Assembly (NCBI RefSeq): GCF_026008495.1
Contig: NZ_BQUN01000106.1
Coordinates: 32,641 to 96,640 of the forward strand
Direction of reading: 5' to 3'
DNA length: 64,000 nt
From: Streptomyces sp. A012304
GTDB taxonomy: Bacteria > Actinomycetota > Actinomycetes > Streptomycetales > Streptomycetaceae
The notes under the pieces are model-generated. The model did no database searches, was not told the DNA's origin, and worked only from the letters and a program-made list of their open reading frames with translations. The position numbers were made by a program, and so were the translations under genes. Below, in pieces: positions 37,079 to 44,844 of this stretch. Position 1 is the stretch's first letter. The number at the start of each line of letters is the position of its first letter.

Positions 37079-37093
37079 GCCCTGATACAGGGC
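37079..37093. promoter_or_regulatory. Palindromic TGATAC box between LuxR regulator and metalloprotease
   Basis: GCCCTG-ATA-CAGGGC is an exact inverted repeat with 6-bp arms. It lies 24 bp upstream of the LuxR-family GTG and 59 bp upstream of the divergent metalloprotease ATG. It shares the CTGATAC core with the boxes before the subtilase and CHAT genes. It may be the regulator's own operator. Confidence 0.55.
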
Positions 37094-37151
37094 GACTTGA
37101 GTAGCCCCCGACTCAGGCACCCGGCCGGTGTCCCGGGGCACCCTGGGGTCC

Positions 37152-38237
37152 ATGACCGCCCGTTACTGCTCGCTCGCGCGGCAGCCGGCTCCCGACTTCG
37201 CCCCGGGGCTGGCCGCCGAGCGGCTGGGCGCGCTCCTGAGCGGTCGCAGGATGTGGGTCAACGGCACCGTGCTGCACTACTGCTTCTTCGACGGCGAGGC
37301 CGACGGGTCGGTGATCCCGGTGCCGGGCTCAGGGGGGACCCGGTGGGTGTCGTGGGTCGGCGCCGAGGACCAGCGGGAGGTAGTGCGCGACTGCTTCCGC
37401 GCGTGGCAGGACCTCGGCATCGGGATCGTGTTCACGGAGGTCGCCGACCGGTCGGAGGCGGAGCTGCGCATCGGCTTCCAGCAGGGTGACGGCTCCTGGT
37501 CGGCCGTGGGCCGGGACGCGCTGGGGGCTGGTCTGCACGAGCGCACCATGAATTTCGGCTGGGACCTCACGGCGCCCGGGGAACGGGCGACGGCCCTGCA
37601 CGAGATCGGGCACGCGCTGGGCATGCAGCACGAGCACCAGAGCCCGTTCGCCGGGATCCACTGGGACGACGAGGCCGTGTACGCGGATCTGGCGGGCCCG
37701 CCGAACTTCTGGAGCCGAGACCGCACGTACGTCAACATCCTGCGCAAGCTGGATCCGGCCGAGGTGAACGGGGCGGTGTGGGATCCGCACTCCGTCATGG
37801 AGTATCCGTTCGCGGCGGGGCTGATCCTGGAGCCCGAGCAGTTCCGCGGGGGTGTGCATCCGCCCGGCGGGCTGTCGTCCCTGGACAAGGAGTTCGTGCT
37901 GCGCTGGTATCCGCCGCTCGTCACGCCCCGGCCGCAGGCGCTGGTGCCGTTCCGGTCGGTGCCGCTGGCGCTGGGGCCGGGCGAGCAGGCCGACCTCACC
38001 GTCGAGCCGCCGGAGACCCGCGCGTACACGCTGGGCACCTTCGGGGCGAGCGACTCGGTCGTGGTGGTCTTCGAGGAACGGGACGGCGAGCCCCGCTTCC
38101 TCGCGGGCCGGGACGACGGAGGCACCGCGCACAACGCCACGATCAGGGTCCGGCTCGTCAAGGGCCGCCGCTACGTCGTCCGCGTACGCCTGTACTCCGC
38201 CTGGGGTTCGGGTGAGACGGCCGTCATGTGCTGGTGA
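37152..38237 (+). CDS. Metzincin-type zinc metalloprotease without signal peptide
   Basis: This 361-residue protein has the astacin/metzincin zinc motif HEIGHALGMQHEHQSP (H150, H154, H160) and a Met-turn candidate in SVMEYPF. The C-terminal 100 residues look like a beta-rich PPC-like or pre-peptidase domain (TYTLGTFGASDSVVVVFEER-type sequence). The N-terminus (MTARYCSLARQPAPDFAPGL) is not a signal peptide, which is unusual because most astacin-like proteases are secreted. The ATG at 37152 is the best start, as upstream in-frame codons lack support. It is divergent from the LuxR-family regulator and shares a palindrome with it. It is the third protease encoded within 8 kb. Confidence 0.88.
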   Translation: MTARYCSLARQPAPDFAPGLAAERLGALLSGRRMWVNGTVLHYCFFDGEADGSVIPVPGSGGTRWVSWVGAEDQREVVRDCFRAWQDLGIGIVFTEVADRSEAELRIGFQQGDGSWSAVGRDALGAGLHERTMNFGWDLTAPGERATALHEIGHALGMQHEHQSPFAGIHWDDEAVYADLAGPPNFWSRDRTYVNILRKLDPAEVNGAVWDPHSVMEYPFAAGLILEPEQFRGGVHPPGGLSSLDKEFVLRWYPPLVTPRPQALVPFRSVPLALGPGEQADLTVEPPETRAYTLGTFGASDSVVVVFEERDGEPRFLAGRDDGGTAHNATIRVRLVKGRRYVVRVRLYSAWGSGETAVMCW

Positions 38238-38289
38238 CGGCACGGGTCCGCGCGGACACGAAGACCACAGTCCGGCGCCGGGGGACGAG

Positions 38290-38330
38290 CCGGGGGACGC
38301 CACCGCTCGGGGGAGGGTGGTGTCCCCCGG
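38290..38330. terminator. Bidirectional hairpin between metalloprotease and PfkB kinase
   Basis: CCGGGGGACGCCACC (38290-38304) pairs with GGTGGTGTCCCCCGG (38316-38330) with one G-U pair and an 11-base loop. It sits between two converging genes, so it probably terminates both. Confidence 0.75.
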
Positions 38331-38384
38331 TTCCGCGCCGAGCGCGCGAGCCGGAAGGACGGCCCGGGCGGGCCTGACGTCACC

Positions 38385-39314
38385 TCACGTGCGGGCCTTC
38401 GCGGTCGCGGCGAACTCGTCGGCGGCGGCCAGGTCGAAGTCGCCGTGGTCGCTGCCGAGGCCCTGGGCGACGAGCGCCGCGGCGGCGCTGCCGAGCACGG
38501 CGGCGTCGCCCGGGGGACGGCCCAGGCTCACGCCCCGCAGATAGCCCGCCGAGAACGCGTCGCCGCATCCGGTGGTGTCGACGACGTCGATCATGAAGGC
38601 GGGAACCGGTTCCGCGCCCTCCGCGGTCACCACGAGCGCGCCGTCCCCGCCTCGGGTGACCGCGACGACCCCCGCCCCGGCGGCGAGCAGCTTGCGGGCG
38701 CCGGTCAGCAGGTCGTCCTCGCCGGTGAAGCCGAGGACCTGGTCCTCGTTGGGCAGCAGATGGTCGACGTACGGCAGCGCCGCCTCGATCTGCTCGAAGC
38801 TGCCGAGGGCGCCGGGGGCGAGGAGGTCGACCGAGGTGACCGTGCCGTGGTCCTTGGCGTGGGACAGGATGCGGGTGGCGACGTCGACGCCGATCAGCTC
38901 GGGGCCGCCGAGGTGCAGGTGGGTCGCTTCGGCGACGGCGTCCCAGGGGACGTCGTCGAGGCCGTAGGTGATGTTGGCGCCGAGCAGGTGCAGGGAGGGC
39001 CGGTCGCCGTTGGGGCGGATCGGCAGGATGCTCGCGGAGGTCGCGGTGTCGCCGCGGCGGACGAGGAACTCCGTGTCGACGCCGGCCCGGCCGAGGAGCT
39101 GGAGGAGCAGGTCGCCGGTGGGGTCGGAGCCGACGGCGCCGGCGCTGCGCACGGACGCGCCGAGCTTGGCGAGGGTGAGCGCGGTGCCGCCGGCCGTCCC
39201 GGCGGCGGTCATCCTGATGTCCTCCACCAGGGTCGCGCCCTGCCCCTCGGGTATGGCCTCCACCGGCCGCACCAGTACGTCCAGGACGTGCACACCCATC
39301 GTGACGACCTTCAT
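38385..39314 (-). CDS. PfkB-family carbohydrate kinase
   Basis: This 309-residue protein has the two PfkB signatures: GGTALTLAKLGASVRSAGAVGSDP-type sequence near the N-terminus, and VVDTTGCGDAFSAGYL at the C-terminus, whose aspartate is catalytic. Ribokinase and fructokinase relatives phosphorylate sugars or nucleosides with ATP. The ATG at 39314 overlaps the aldolase stop (ATGA), so the pair is co-translated. A kinase plus a class II aldolase suggests a short route that phosphorylates a sugar and splits the product, under the divergent TetR regulator. The substrate is not predictable. Confidence 0.92.
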   Translation of the reverse strand: MKVVTMGVHVLDVLVRPVEAIPEGQGATLVEDIRMTAAGTAGGTALTLAKLGASVRSAGAVGSDPTGDLLLQLLGRAGVDTEFLVRRGDTATSASILPIRPNGDRPSLHLLGANITYGLDDVPWDAVAEATHLHLGGPELIGVDVATRILSHAKDHGTVTSVDLLAPGALGSFEQIEAALPYVDHLLPNEDQVLGFTGEDDLLTGARKLLAAGAGVVAVTRGGDGALVVTAEGAEPVPAFMIDVVDTTGCGDAFSAGYLRGVSLGRPPGDAAVLGSAAAALVAQGLGSDHGDFDLAAADEFAATAKART

Positions 39315-40000
39315 CGGTTTTCCTCCTGCGCGGGCGGTACGGGGTGGGTGGTGCCGTAGTCGCGGGCGAGCGCCGCCTCGATCACCGCGAGTTGCTGCCG
39401 TTCGTCGAGGACCCGGGGCCGGCCCATGGCGGCGGCCCGCTGGTAGACGCCGCAGGCCCATTCGAGCAGCAGCGCGTGCTCGACGGCCTGGTCCAGCGTG
39501 GGCGCGTGGGTGACCGCGCCGTGGTTCGCCATCAGCGCGGCGCTGCGCCCGTCGAGCGCGCCGAGCACCGACTCGGCGAGTTCCGGGGTGCCGAAGGTGG
39601 CGTACGGCGCGACCCGGACCGTGCCGCCCAGTGCCAGCAACTGGTAGTGGACACAGGGCAGTTCGTCGAGGACGCAGGAGACCGCGGTGGCCATCGGCGC
39701 ATGGGTGTGGACGATCGCGCCGGCGCCGTACCGGCGGTAGACGCCGAGGTGCAGTTCCAGTTCGGAGGTGGGCCGCAGGCCGCCGTCCAGGACCGTGCCG
39801 TCCGCGAGGTCGACGACGGTGACCTGGTCCGGGGTGAGGGCGGCGAGGACCGCACCGGTCGCGGTGACGGCGACCCGCTCCCCCACGCGCACGCTGACGT
39901 TCCCGGCCGTGCCGATGAGGAGGCCCTCGGCCCCCAGGCGCCGGCAGGCGTCCGCCACGGCGGCCCGCTCCTGACCCAGCGCGGAGCTTGAGTCGGTCAT
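39311..40000 (-). CDS. Class II aldolase/adducin family protein (FucA-like)
   Basis: This 229-residue protein shows the class II aldolase pattern: TAGNVSVRVG (phosphate binding), a Glu in TSELELHLGVY, VHTHAPMATAVS (two zinc histidines) and MANHGAVTHAPTL (third histidine). This is the L-fuculose-1-phosphate aldolase group. It would split a ketose 1-phosphate into dihydroxyacetone phosphate and an aldehyde. I chose the ATG at 40000, not the upstream start at 40042 in the operator. A TACCTT element ends 7 bases before this ATG, with GTGACT 17 bp further up, so the message may be leaderless. It is co-translated with the PfkB kinase. Confidence 0.88.
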   Translation of the reverse strand: MTDSSSALGQERAAVADACRRLGAEGLLIGTAGNVSVRVGERVAVTATGAVLAALTPDQVTVVDLADGTVLDGGLRPTSELELHLGVYRRYGAGAIVHTHAPMATAVSCVLDELPCVHYQLLALGGTVRVAPYATFGTPELAESVLGALDGRSAALMANHGAVTHAPTLDQAVEHALLLEWACGVYQRAAAMGRPRVLDERQQLAVIEAALARDYGTTHPVPPAQEENR

Positions 40001-40018
40001 GGCCGCGAAGGTAGCGTA

Positions 40019-40045
40019 AACATGAAACAAAGTCACGTTCATGTT
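40019..40045. promoter_or_regulatory. Inverted-repeat operator between aldolase and TetR genes
   Basis: AACATGAA (40019-40026) and TTCATGTT (40038-40045) are perfect inverted arms with an 11-bp spacer. The site overlaps the leftward -10/-35 region and ends just before the GGAGG of the TetR gene. This fits a site where TetR represses both itself and the aldolase-kinase operon. Confidence 0.7.
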
Positions 40046-40056
40046 CGGAGGTTTTC

Positions 40057-40713
40057 TTGGCTCGGGCGACCGCGGATCCGGACCGCACCCCCCTGCGCCG
40101 TACCCCTCGGCAGGCGCGCAGCAGAGCGCGGCTGGCGCTGGTGCTGGCGGCCGCCGAGCGGGTGCTGGTCGACGAGGGCGTCGAGGCGCTCACCACGACA
40201 CGGGTCGCGGCCGAGGCGGGGGTGTCGGTGGGCTCGCTGTACCAGTACCTGCCGGACCGCGACGCGCTCATCGACGCGCTCGCGGCGGGGTACTTCACCC
40301 GCCTGGAGGCCGCCATGGACGACCTGGTGCGGGCGGCGGCGGCCGAGCGGTGGGAGGACCCCGTCGGGGTGCTGGTCGACGCGTTCGCCGCGATCTACCG
40401 CACCGAACACGGCTTCCGCGCGCTGTGGTTCGGCAGCGGGCTGACCGAAAGCACCCGGGCCGCCGACCGCGAGCACAAGCTCCGGATGGCCGACGGCGTC
40501 CGCCGCGTCCTGCTCGCCCTCGACGCCGCCGACGCCGCCGACGACGAGGCCCTCGCCCGCTCCTGCCACGCAGCGGTCCTGGCCGCCGACGCGCTCGCCC
40601 AGGAGGCGTTCCGGCGGGCCCCGGAGGGCGACGGGGAGATGCTTCAGGAGGCGAAGGTCATGTTGCGGGCGTATCTGGCCGAGGTCATGGCACGTCACCC
40701 GCGGCAGCCGTAG
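40057..40713 (+). CDS. TetR-family transcriptional regulator
   Basis: This 218-residue protein has an N-terminal TetR helix-turn-helix (ALTTTRVAAEAGVSVGSLYQ, then YLPDRDALIDAL) and a helical ligand-binding domain. The start is a TTG at 40057, supported by GGAGG five bases upstream; no ATG or GTG fits better. It is divergent from the aldolase-PfkB operon with a 27-bp inverted repeat between them, so it is the likely repressor of that operon. Its 3' end overlaps the 3' end of the TIR gene by 29 bp on the opposite strand. Confidence 0.9.
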   Translation: MARATADPDRTPLRRTPRQARSRARLALVLAAAERVLVDEGVEALTTTRVAAEAGVSVGSLYQYLPDRDALIDALAAGYFTRLEAAMDDLVRAAAAERWEDPVGVLVDAFAAIYRTEHGFRALWFGSGLTESTRAADREHKLRMADGVRRVLLALDAADAADDEALARSCHAAVLAADALAQEAFRRAPEGDGEMLQEAKVMLRAYLAEVMARHPRQP

Positions 40714-41977
40714 GACGCGCGGCCCCCTCGGACGGCGAGAAGTCGCGGTGGGTGTACACCATGTCCTGTTCCTGCCCCGGCGTCAGCGCCTGGAGCGCCG
40801 TCGTGCCCGCGAGGGCGCCGTCCGTGCCGATCTGCGGGTGGGCGAAGAGGAACAGCAGCCGGCGGTACTCGTCGAGGAGCCGGCTCACCAGCTCGGCGTC
40901 CGGCGGCTGGTGGAAGACGATCGTCACCGGCCCGGACTCCTCCTCGTGCCGCGCGAGCAGCCGGTCCAGCACCTCGTCCGAGCAGGGGTCGTCGTAGGTG
41001 AACTCCTTTTGCAGCAGGCCTCTGATCTCCGCGACCACGCCCTCGACGAAGCCGGCCCCGTGGTGGCGGGGCACCGGTTTGCGCAGCAGCCATGTCTCCG
41101 GCGCCTCGCTCGCCCTGCGCACGTACATGCCGGGCGTCTCGTTCATCGTCGACCGCAGCAGGGCGACCCGCCCCGAGGGAGCGCGTCCGATCCGGCGCAA
41201 CTGCTCCGCGGCCTGCCGGGGCACCCGGGCGAACGGCACGGCGACGTCGACGACGGTCTGCCGGTCCTCGGCCCTGCGTATCCGCGGCAGTATGAGGGTC
41301 AGGGCCTTGCGCAGGTCACAGGGGTCGCCGAGGTCCCGCACCGGCCGTTCGCGCAGGAGGCCCTGGGCGACGAAGTAGCGCGAGGTGTCGTCGGCGTACG
41401 CCAGGGTGGCGACCCCGAGGATCTTGGCGCTGTTCTCCAGGACGGCGTCGGAGAGTTCCGCGATCAGCTCCGCGACGAACTCGGTGAGTTCCGGATGGGG
41501 CAGGCAGCCCAGGCGCACCAGCAGCGGCCGCAGGCTGGCACCGATCTTGGCCGGGGGCCGGTCGGGTCCGGCGTCCGCCGTCCAGTCCACCATGTCGTAC
41601 CGGCCGAGGTTCGCCCGGCCGAGCCGGCTGTCGGGCAGCTGCGCGCGGCGGACTCCGGGCAGGGTCAGCGGCAGGATCAGGAAGTTCTTCTCGTCGCCCG
41701 CCTGTTGGGCGGTGGCGGCGATCACCTCCTCCATCACGTGGTACGACGTGAGGGCGTGCGGCGACAGAAGGACGATCATGCCGTGGCAGTGTCTGATCCG
41801 GTGCAGCAGCTTGCTGTTCCAGGTGTCACCGCCGGTCAGGATGTTCTTGTCGACGACCGGGTCGCATCCCAGGTCCGTGAGGTGCCGCTCGAGGGAGAGC
41901 AGGTACTCGCGGCACCGGCACCCGGTCGCCGCCGTGCACCGCGAGCTGTGGCTGACGAAGATCCGGGGACGCACCAT
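40685..41977 (-). CDS. TIR-domain protein, putative effector of the conflict module
   Basis: This 430-residue protein begins MVRPRIFVSHSS, the first strand of a TIR domain (about residues 4-150). It continues with VVDKNILTGGDTWNSKLLHR, MIVLLSPHALTSYHVMEEVI (possible catalytic glutamate E83 or E84) and FLILPLTLPG. Catalytic bacterial TIR domains degrade NAD or make cyclic ADP-ribose signals. After the first strand is an unusual cysteine-rich insert (SSRCTAATGCRC). The last 270 residues have no family I recognise. The ATG at 41977 lies 5 bp after the upstream gene's stop, at the end of a five-gene leftward set. It is probably the effector or signal-relaying partner of that set. Confidence 0.83.
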   Translation of the reverse strand: MVRPRIFVSHSSRCTAATGCRCREYLLSLERHLTDLGCDPVVDKNILTGGDTWNSKLLHRIRHCHGMIVLLSPHALTSYHVMEEVIAATAQQAGDEKNFLILPLTLPGVRRAQLPDSRLGRANLGRYDMVDWTADAGPDRPPAKIGASLRPLLVRLGCLPHPELTEFVAELIAELSDAVLENSAKILGVATLAYADDTSRYFVAQGLLRERPVRDLGDPCDLRKALTLILPRIRRAEDRQTVVDVAVPFARVPRQAAEQLRRIGRAPSGRVALLRSTMNETPGMYVRRASEAPETWLLRKPVPRHHGAGFVEGVVAEIRGLLQKEFTYDDPCSDEVLDRLLARHEEESGPVTIVFHQPPDAELVSRLLDEYRRLLFLFAHPQIGTDGALAGTTALQALTPGQEQDMVYTHRDFSPSEGAARPTAAAGDVP

Positions 41978-41982
41978 GGCCG

Positions 41983-44844
41983 CTACTCCCCGGGGTCCGG
42001 TGTGCGGGCGGCGGGCATCCGGCGCCAGCAGCGGACGGTGTGCGCGTCGACCGGCAGTACGGTCGCGGTCCCGCGTGCCTGGAACACCACCGAGCCGTCG
42101 AGGAGGTCGAGCAGCCGGGCGTCCTCGTCGGGGCCGAGGCGGTCGGCGGGGACCTGGACGTCCACCCGCCGCGTACCGGAGTTGGCCAGGCACAGCACGG
42201 TCTCGTCGCCGTGGCGCCGCACCAGCACGAGGACCTCGGGCCGGTCCGGCTCGCGCACCACGTGGCTCTCGCCCCGGCTCAGGGCCAGGTGGTCGCGGCG
42301 CAGCCGGGCCGTCCAGGACACCGCTCGGTCCTCCAGCGACGACAGCGGCAGCACCGGGCAGCCGGGCAGGGTCAGCAGCACGCGGGCGGCGAAGGCGCGC
42401 TGCGCGGGCCGCAGCCCCTTCGGCAGCACATGGCCCCACTGCGCTCCCGGCCCCGCCTCCCGCACGAGGGCCTCGGCGACCGCCAGCTCCCCCGCGTAGG
42501 TCTCGGCCCCGGTCCCGGGGAAGGCGCCGAGGGCGGACTTTCGGACGGCGTCGCCCAGCAGGCCGTCCCAGGCCGGCATCACCACATGGCACGCGGCCCC
42601 GTCGGCGTCGCGGCCGCCGAAGTCCCGTACCGCGTCCCGCGCCCGTGCCGTGGTGCGGGTCGTCAGCAGCAGGCGATCGCCGTAGCCGTCCAGGAGGTGC
42701 CGCACGTCGTTGAGCACCTCGGGTTCGAGGGTCTCCTCGGACACGAGACGGATCCCGTCGACGCCGGTGTCCAGGAACCGCCGTACCTGGGTGAGGAGAC
42801 CGCCGGCCGGCTTGCGGGGGGCCGCCCACAGGTGGATGTCGCGCACGACCCGGATCCCGTGCCGGTGCGCGGCGCCCAGCAGCAGCGCGAAGTCCTCGAG
42901 GGGTTGGTCGGCGGCGACCAGCAGGCAGCCCACGCCCCGGGCGGCGACGTCCGCCATGCCGTCCGCCAGGTCCCGCGGCCCGGGCGCGTCCCCTCCCCTG
43001 ACGTCCGCGATCACGCAGCCCCGCGCCCACGTGGGCACGTCGTCGGCGGGGACGGGCGCCTCGGTGTCCGGGACGACCTGGTAGCGGCGGCCGTCCTCGG
43101 TCCGCAGCTCGACCGGCCCGCCGGTCCCCGAGACGGCCCAGGTCCCGCCGGGCAGGGCGTGGACGCGGTTTGCGCAGAAACGCAGCACGACGGTGAGCGG
43201 CGGCGCGTGCCCGCCCGGGGCCTCCCACAGCAGCATCCGGGTGTCGCCGCCCACCGCCGCGACCCGGCCGCCGCCGTCGTGCACGGCGAGCCCGGTGACC
43301 TGCCAGGGCGCGGTCCCGAGGACCACGGGGTCGAGGTCCCGGCCGACGCGGCAGCGCACCACCCCGTCGGCCGTCGCCCAGACCACGGTCCCGCCGGACG
43401 GTGTGCCGGTGACCGCGGTGACGCCGTGGCCGAACCGCTCCATCGTCGGCACGTCGGCGTCGCCGGCGAGTTCGTCGTACGTCCACAGTTTCCCGGCGCG
43501 GTCGAGGACGGCGGTGCGCGTTCCGTCCTCGGAGATCCACAGGTCCCGCACCGAGGTGACCTCTCCGGTCCCGGTCATGCCGGTGCCCCGGTCGCCCAGC
43601 AGGAACAGGGCGTCGGCTCCCTCGTAGGCGCGGACCAGTCCGGTCCGGGCGTCGGCGGGGAACAGGACGCGGGCCAGCGCGGCCCCGCCCGGGGAGTCGG
43701 TCATCGTGCTGACCCGGCCGCTCGCCAGGTCGTGGACGACCGCGGTCCCCTCCTCCATCCAGGCCAGCGTCCCCCCGTCGGAGGACAGGGTCAGGGAGCT
43801 GCGCCGCCGCCCGTCGGGCGGGGCCGGCACCACACCCGTCAGCGAGCCGTCGCGTCCGTGCAGCACGATCCGGCCGTCCTCCAGCAGCAGCGCGCCGTGC
43901 GCCCGCCGGCTGCCGGTGCCCGCGGCCCGCGCCACCACCGTCTCGGTCGCGACGCTCGGGTGCGCGAGACCGGTCGTCGTCCCGTTGTCGTCGAGCCACT
44001 GCATCACGGTCATCGGCAGCCGGACGCTCTGGTTCTCGCCGATCCGGACGCGCACCGCGGCGGCGTCGACGACGAGCGTGCTGACCACGTCCAGGCGCAC
44101 GGCGCGCACGCCCGGCGCGGTGATCACCCGCGCGCCGTCCGCGGGCGGGTTGCTGAGCACCACCCCGTCGGAGTGGGCGGCCACGCCGATGGACACGTCC
44201 CGGTGCACCAGGGCCCTGGCCCCGGCGGTCGTGGCGGCGGGGCGTCCGTAGCGGTCGGGGGGCGGCTCCAGGCCGAGGCGTTCGGAGGAGGCGACCTCCA
44301 TCCGCCAGGCGTCGTCGTACCGGCGCACGTTCTCGGGAAGGCGCGGCAGGTAATGCAGCACCCAGCGCCCGAGGTCGTCGGCCGCCTCGCCGCCCGCCGC
44401 CAGGGCGCCCAAAACCCGCCGCAGCTCACCACGCACGTACTGGTCGGGGACGGCCGAGGGGTCCACGTCGGCCCAGAGGAGGTCCTCGAACCACCGGGTG
44501 ATCGGCCGGGCGTCCCGGTGGGCCCGCACGGTGAAGTCCCGTACGTCCTCCACATGGCCGCGGGGCCGCCGGGCGAGCCTGCGGCGCAGCGCGCCGGCGG
44601 CCTCCGGATCGAGCAGCAGGGCGTGGTCCCCGGCCGCCTCCACCAGCGGCGAGAACCACAGTTCGGCCTCCAGGCCGGCGCTGGACCGGGGCAGGAAACG
44701 CAGTCTGGCCCGGCGCAGCATGGACCGCTCCACCGCCGCCGCGAGGCACAGGCACTCGGCGAGTTCGACGACCTCGGGCCGCAGCCGCGCGAGGAGTTCG
44801 ACGTAGTCGGCCATGCTCAGGCCGTCGGTGACGGCGACGCTCAT
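41983..44844 (-). CDS. Beta-propeller protein with a catalytically dead alpha-amylase-like domain
   Basis: This 953-residue protein has three parts. Residues 1-210 are helical and unrecognised. Residues about 290-590 are WD40/propeller-like (for example LTLSSDGGTLAWMEEGTAVV). From about 600 to the end it follows the order of a GH13 alpha-amylase: a beta-alpha barrel start with LADGMADVAARGVGCLLVAA, then GVDGIRLVSEETLEPE, RAFAARVLLTLPGCPVLPL, and a C-terminal beta domain (VLCLANSGTRRVDVQVP). The catalytic acids are missing: the GFRxD aspartate is replaced in GIRLVS, the barrel glutamate is replaced in LLLTTRT, and NHD is absent. It is likely a binding or sensing protein. The ATG at 44844 overlaps the upstream stop (ATGA). 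Confidence 0.78.
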   Translation of the reverse strand: MSVAVTDGLSMADYVELLARLRPEVVELAECLCLAAAVERSMLRRARLRFLPRSSAGLEAELWFSPLVEAAGDHALLLDPEAAGALRRRLARRPRGHVEDVRDFTVRAHRDARPITRWFEDLLWADVDPSAVPDQYVRGELRRVLGALAAGGEAADDLGRWVLHYLPRLPENVRRYDDAWRMEVASSERLGLEPPPDRYGRPAATTAGARALVHRDVSIGVAAHSDGVVLSNPPADGARVITAPGVRAVRLDVVSTLVVDAAAVRVRIGENQSVRLPMTVMQWLDDNGTTTGLAHPSVATETVVARAAGTGSRRAHGALLLEDGRIVLHGRDGSLTGVVPAPPDGRRRSSLTLSSDGGTLAWMEEGTAVVHDLASGRVSTMTDSPGGAALARVLFPADARTGLVRAYEGADALFLLGDRGTGMTGTGEVTSVRDLWISEDGTRTAVLDRAGKLWTYDELAGDADVPTMERFGHGVTAVTGTPSGGTVVWATADGVVRCRVGRDLDPVVLGTAPWQVTGLAVHDGGGRVAAVGGDTRMLLWEAPGGHAPPLTVVLRFCANRVHALPGGTWAVSGTGGPVELRTEDGRRYQVVPDTEAPVPADDVPTWARGCVIADVRGGDAPGPRDLADGMADVAARGVGCLLVAADQPLEDFALLLGAAHRHGIRVVRDIHLWAAPRKPAGGLLTQVRRFLDTGVDGIRLVSEETLEPEVLNDVRHLLDGYGDRLLLTTRTTARARDAVRDFGGRDADGAACHVVMPAWDGLLGDAVRKSALGAFPGTGAETYAGELAVAEALVREAGPGAQWGHVLPKGLRPAQRAFAARVLLTLPGCPVLPLSSLEDRAVSWTARLRRDHLALSRGESHVVREPDRPEVLVLVRRHGDETVLCLANSGTRRVDVQVPADRLGPDEDARLLDLLDGSVVFQARGTATVLPVDAHTVRCWRRMPAARTPDPGE

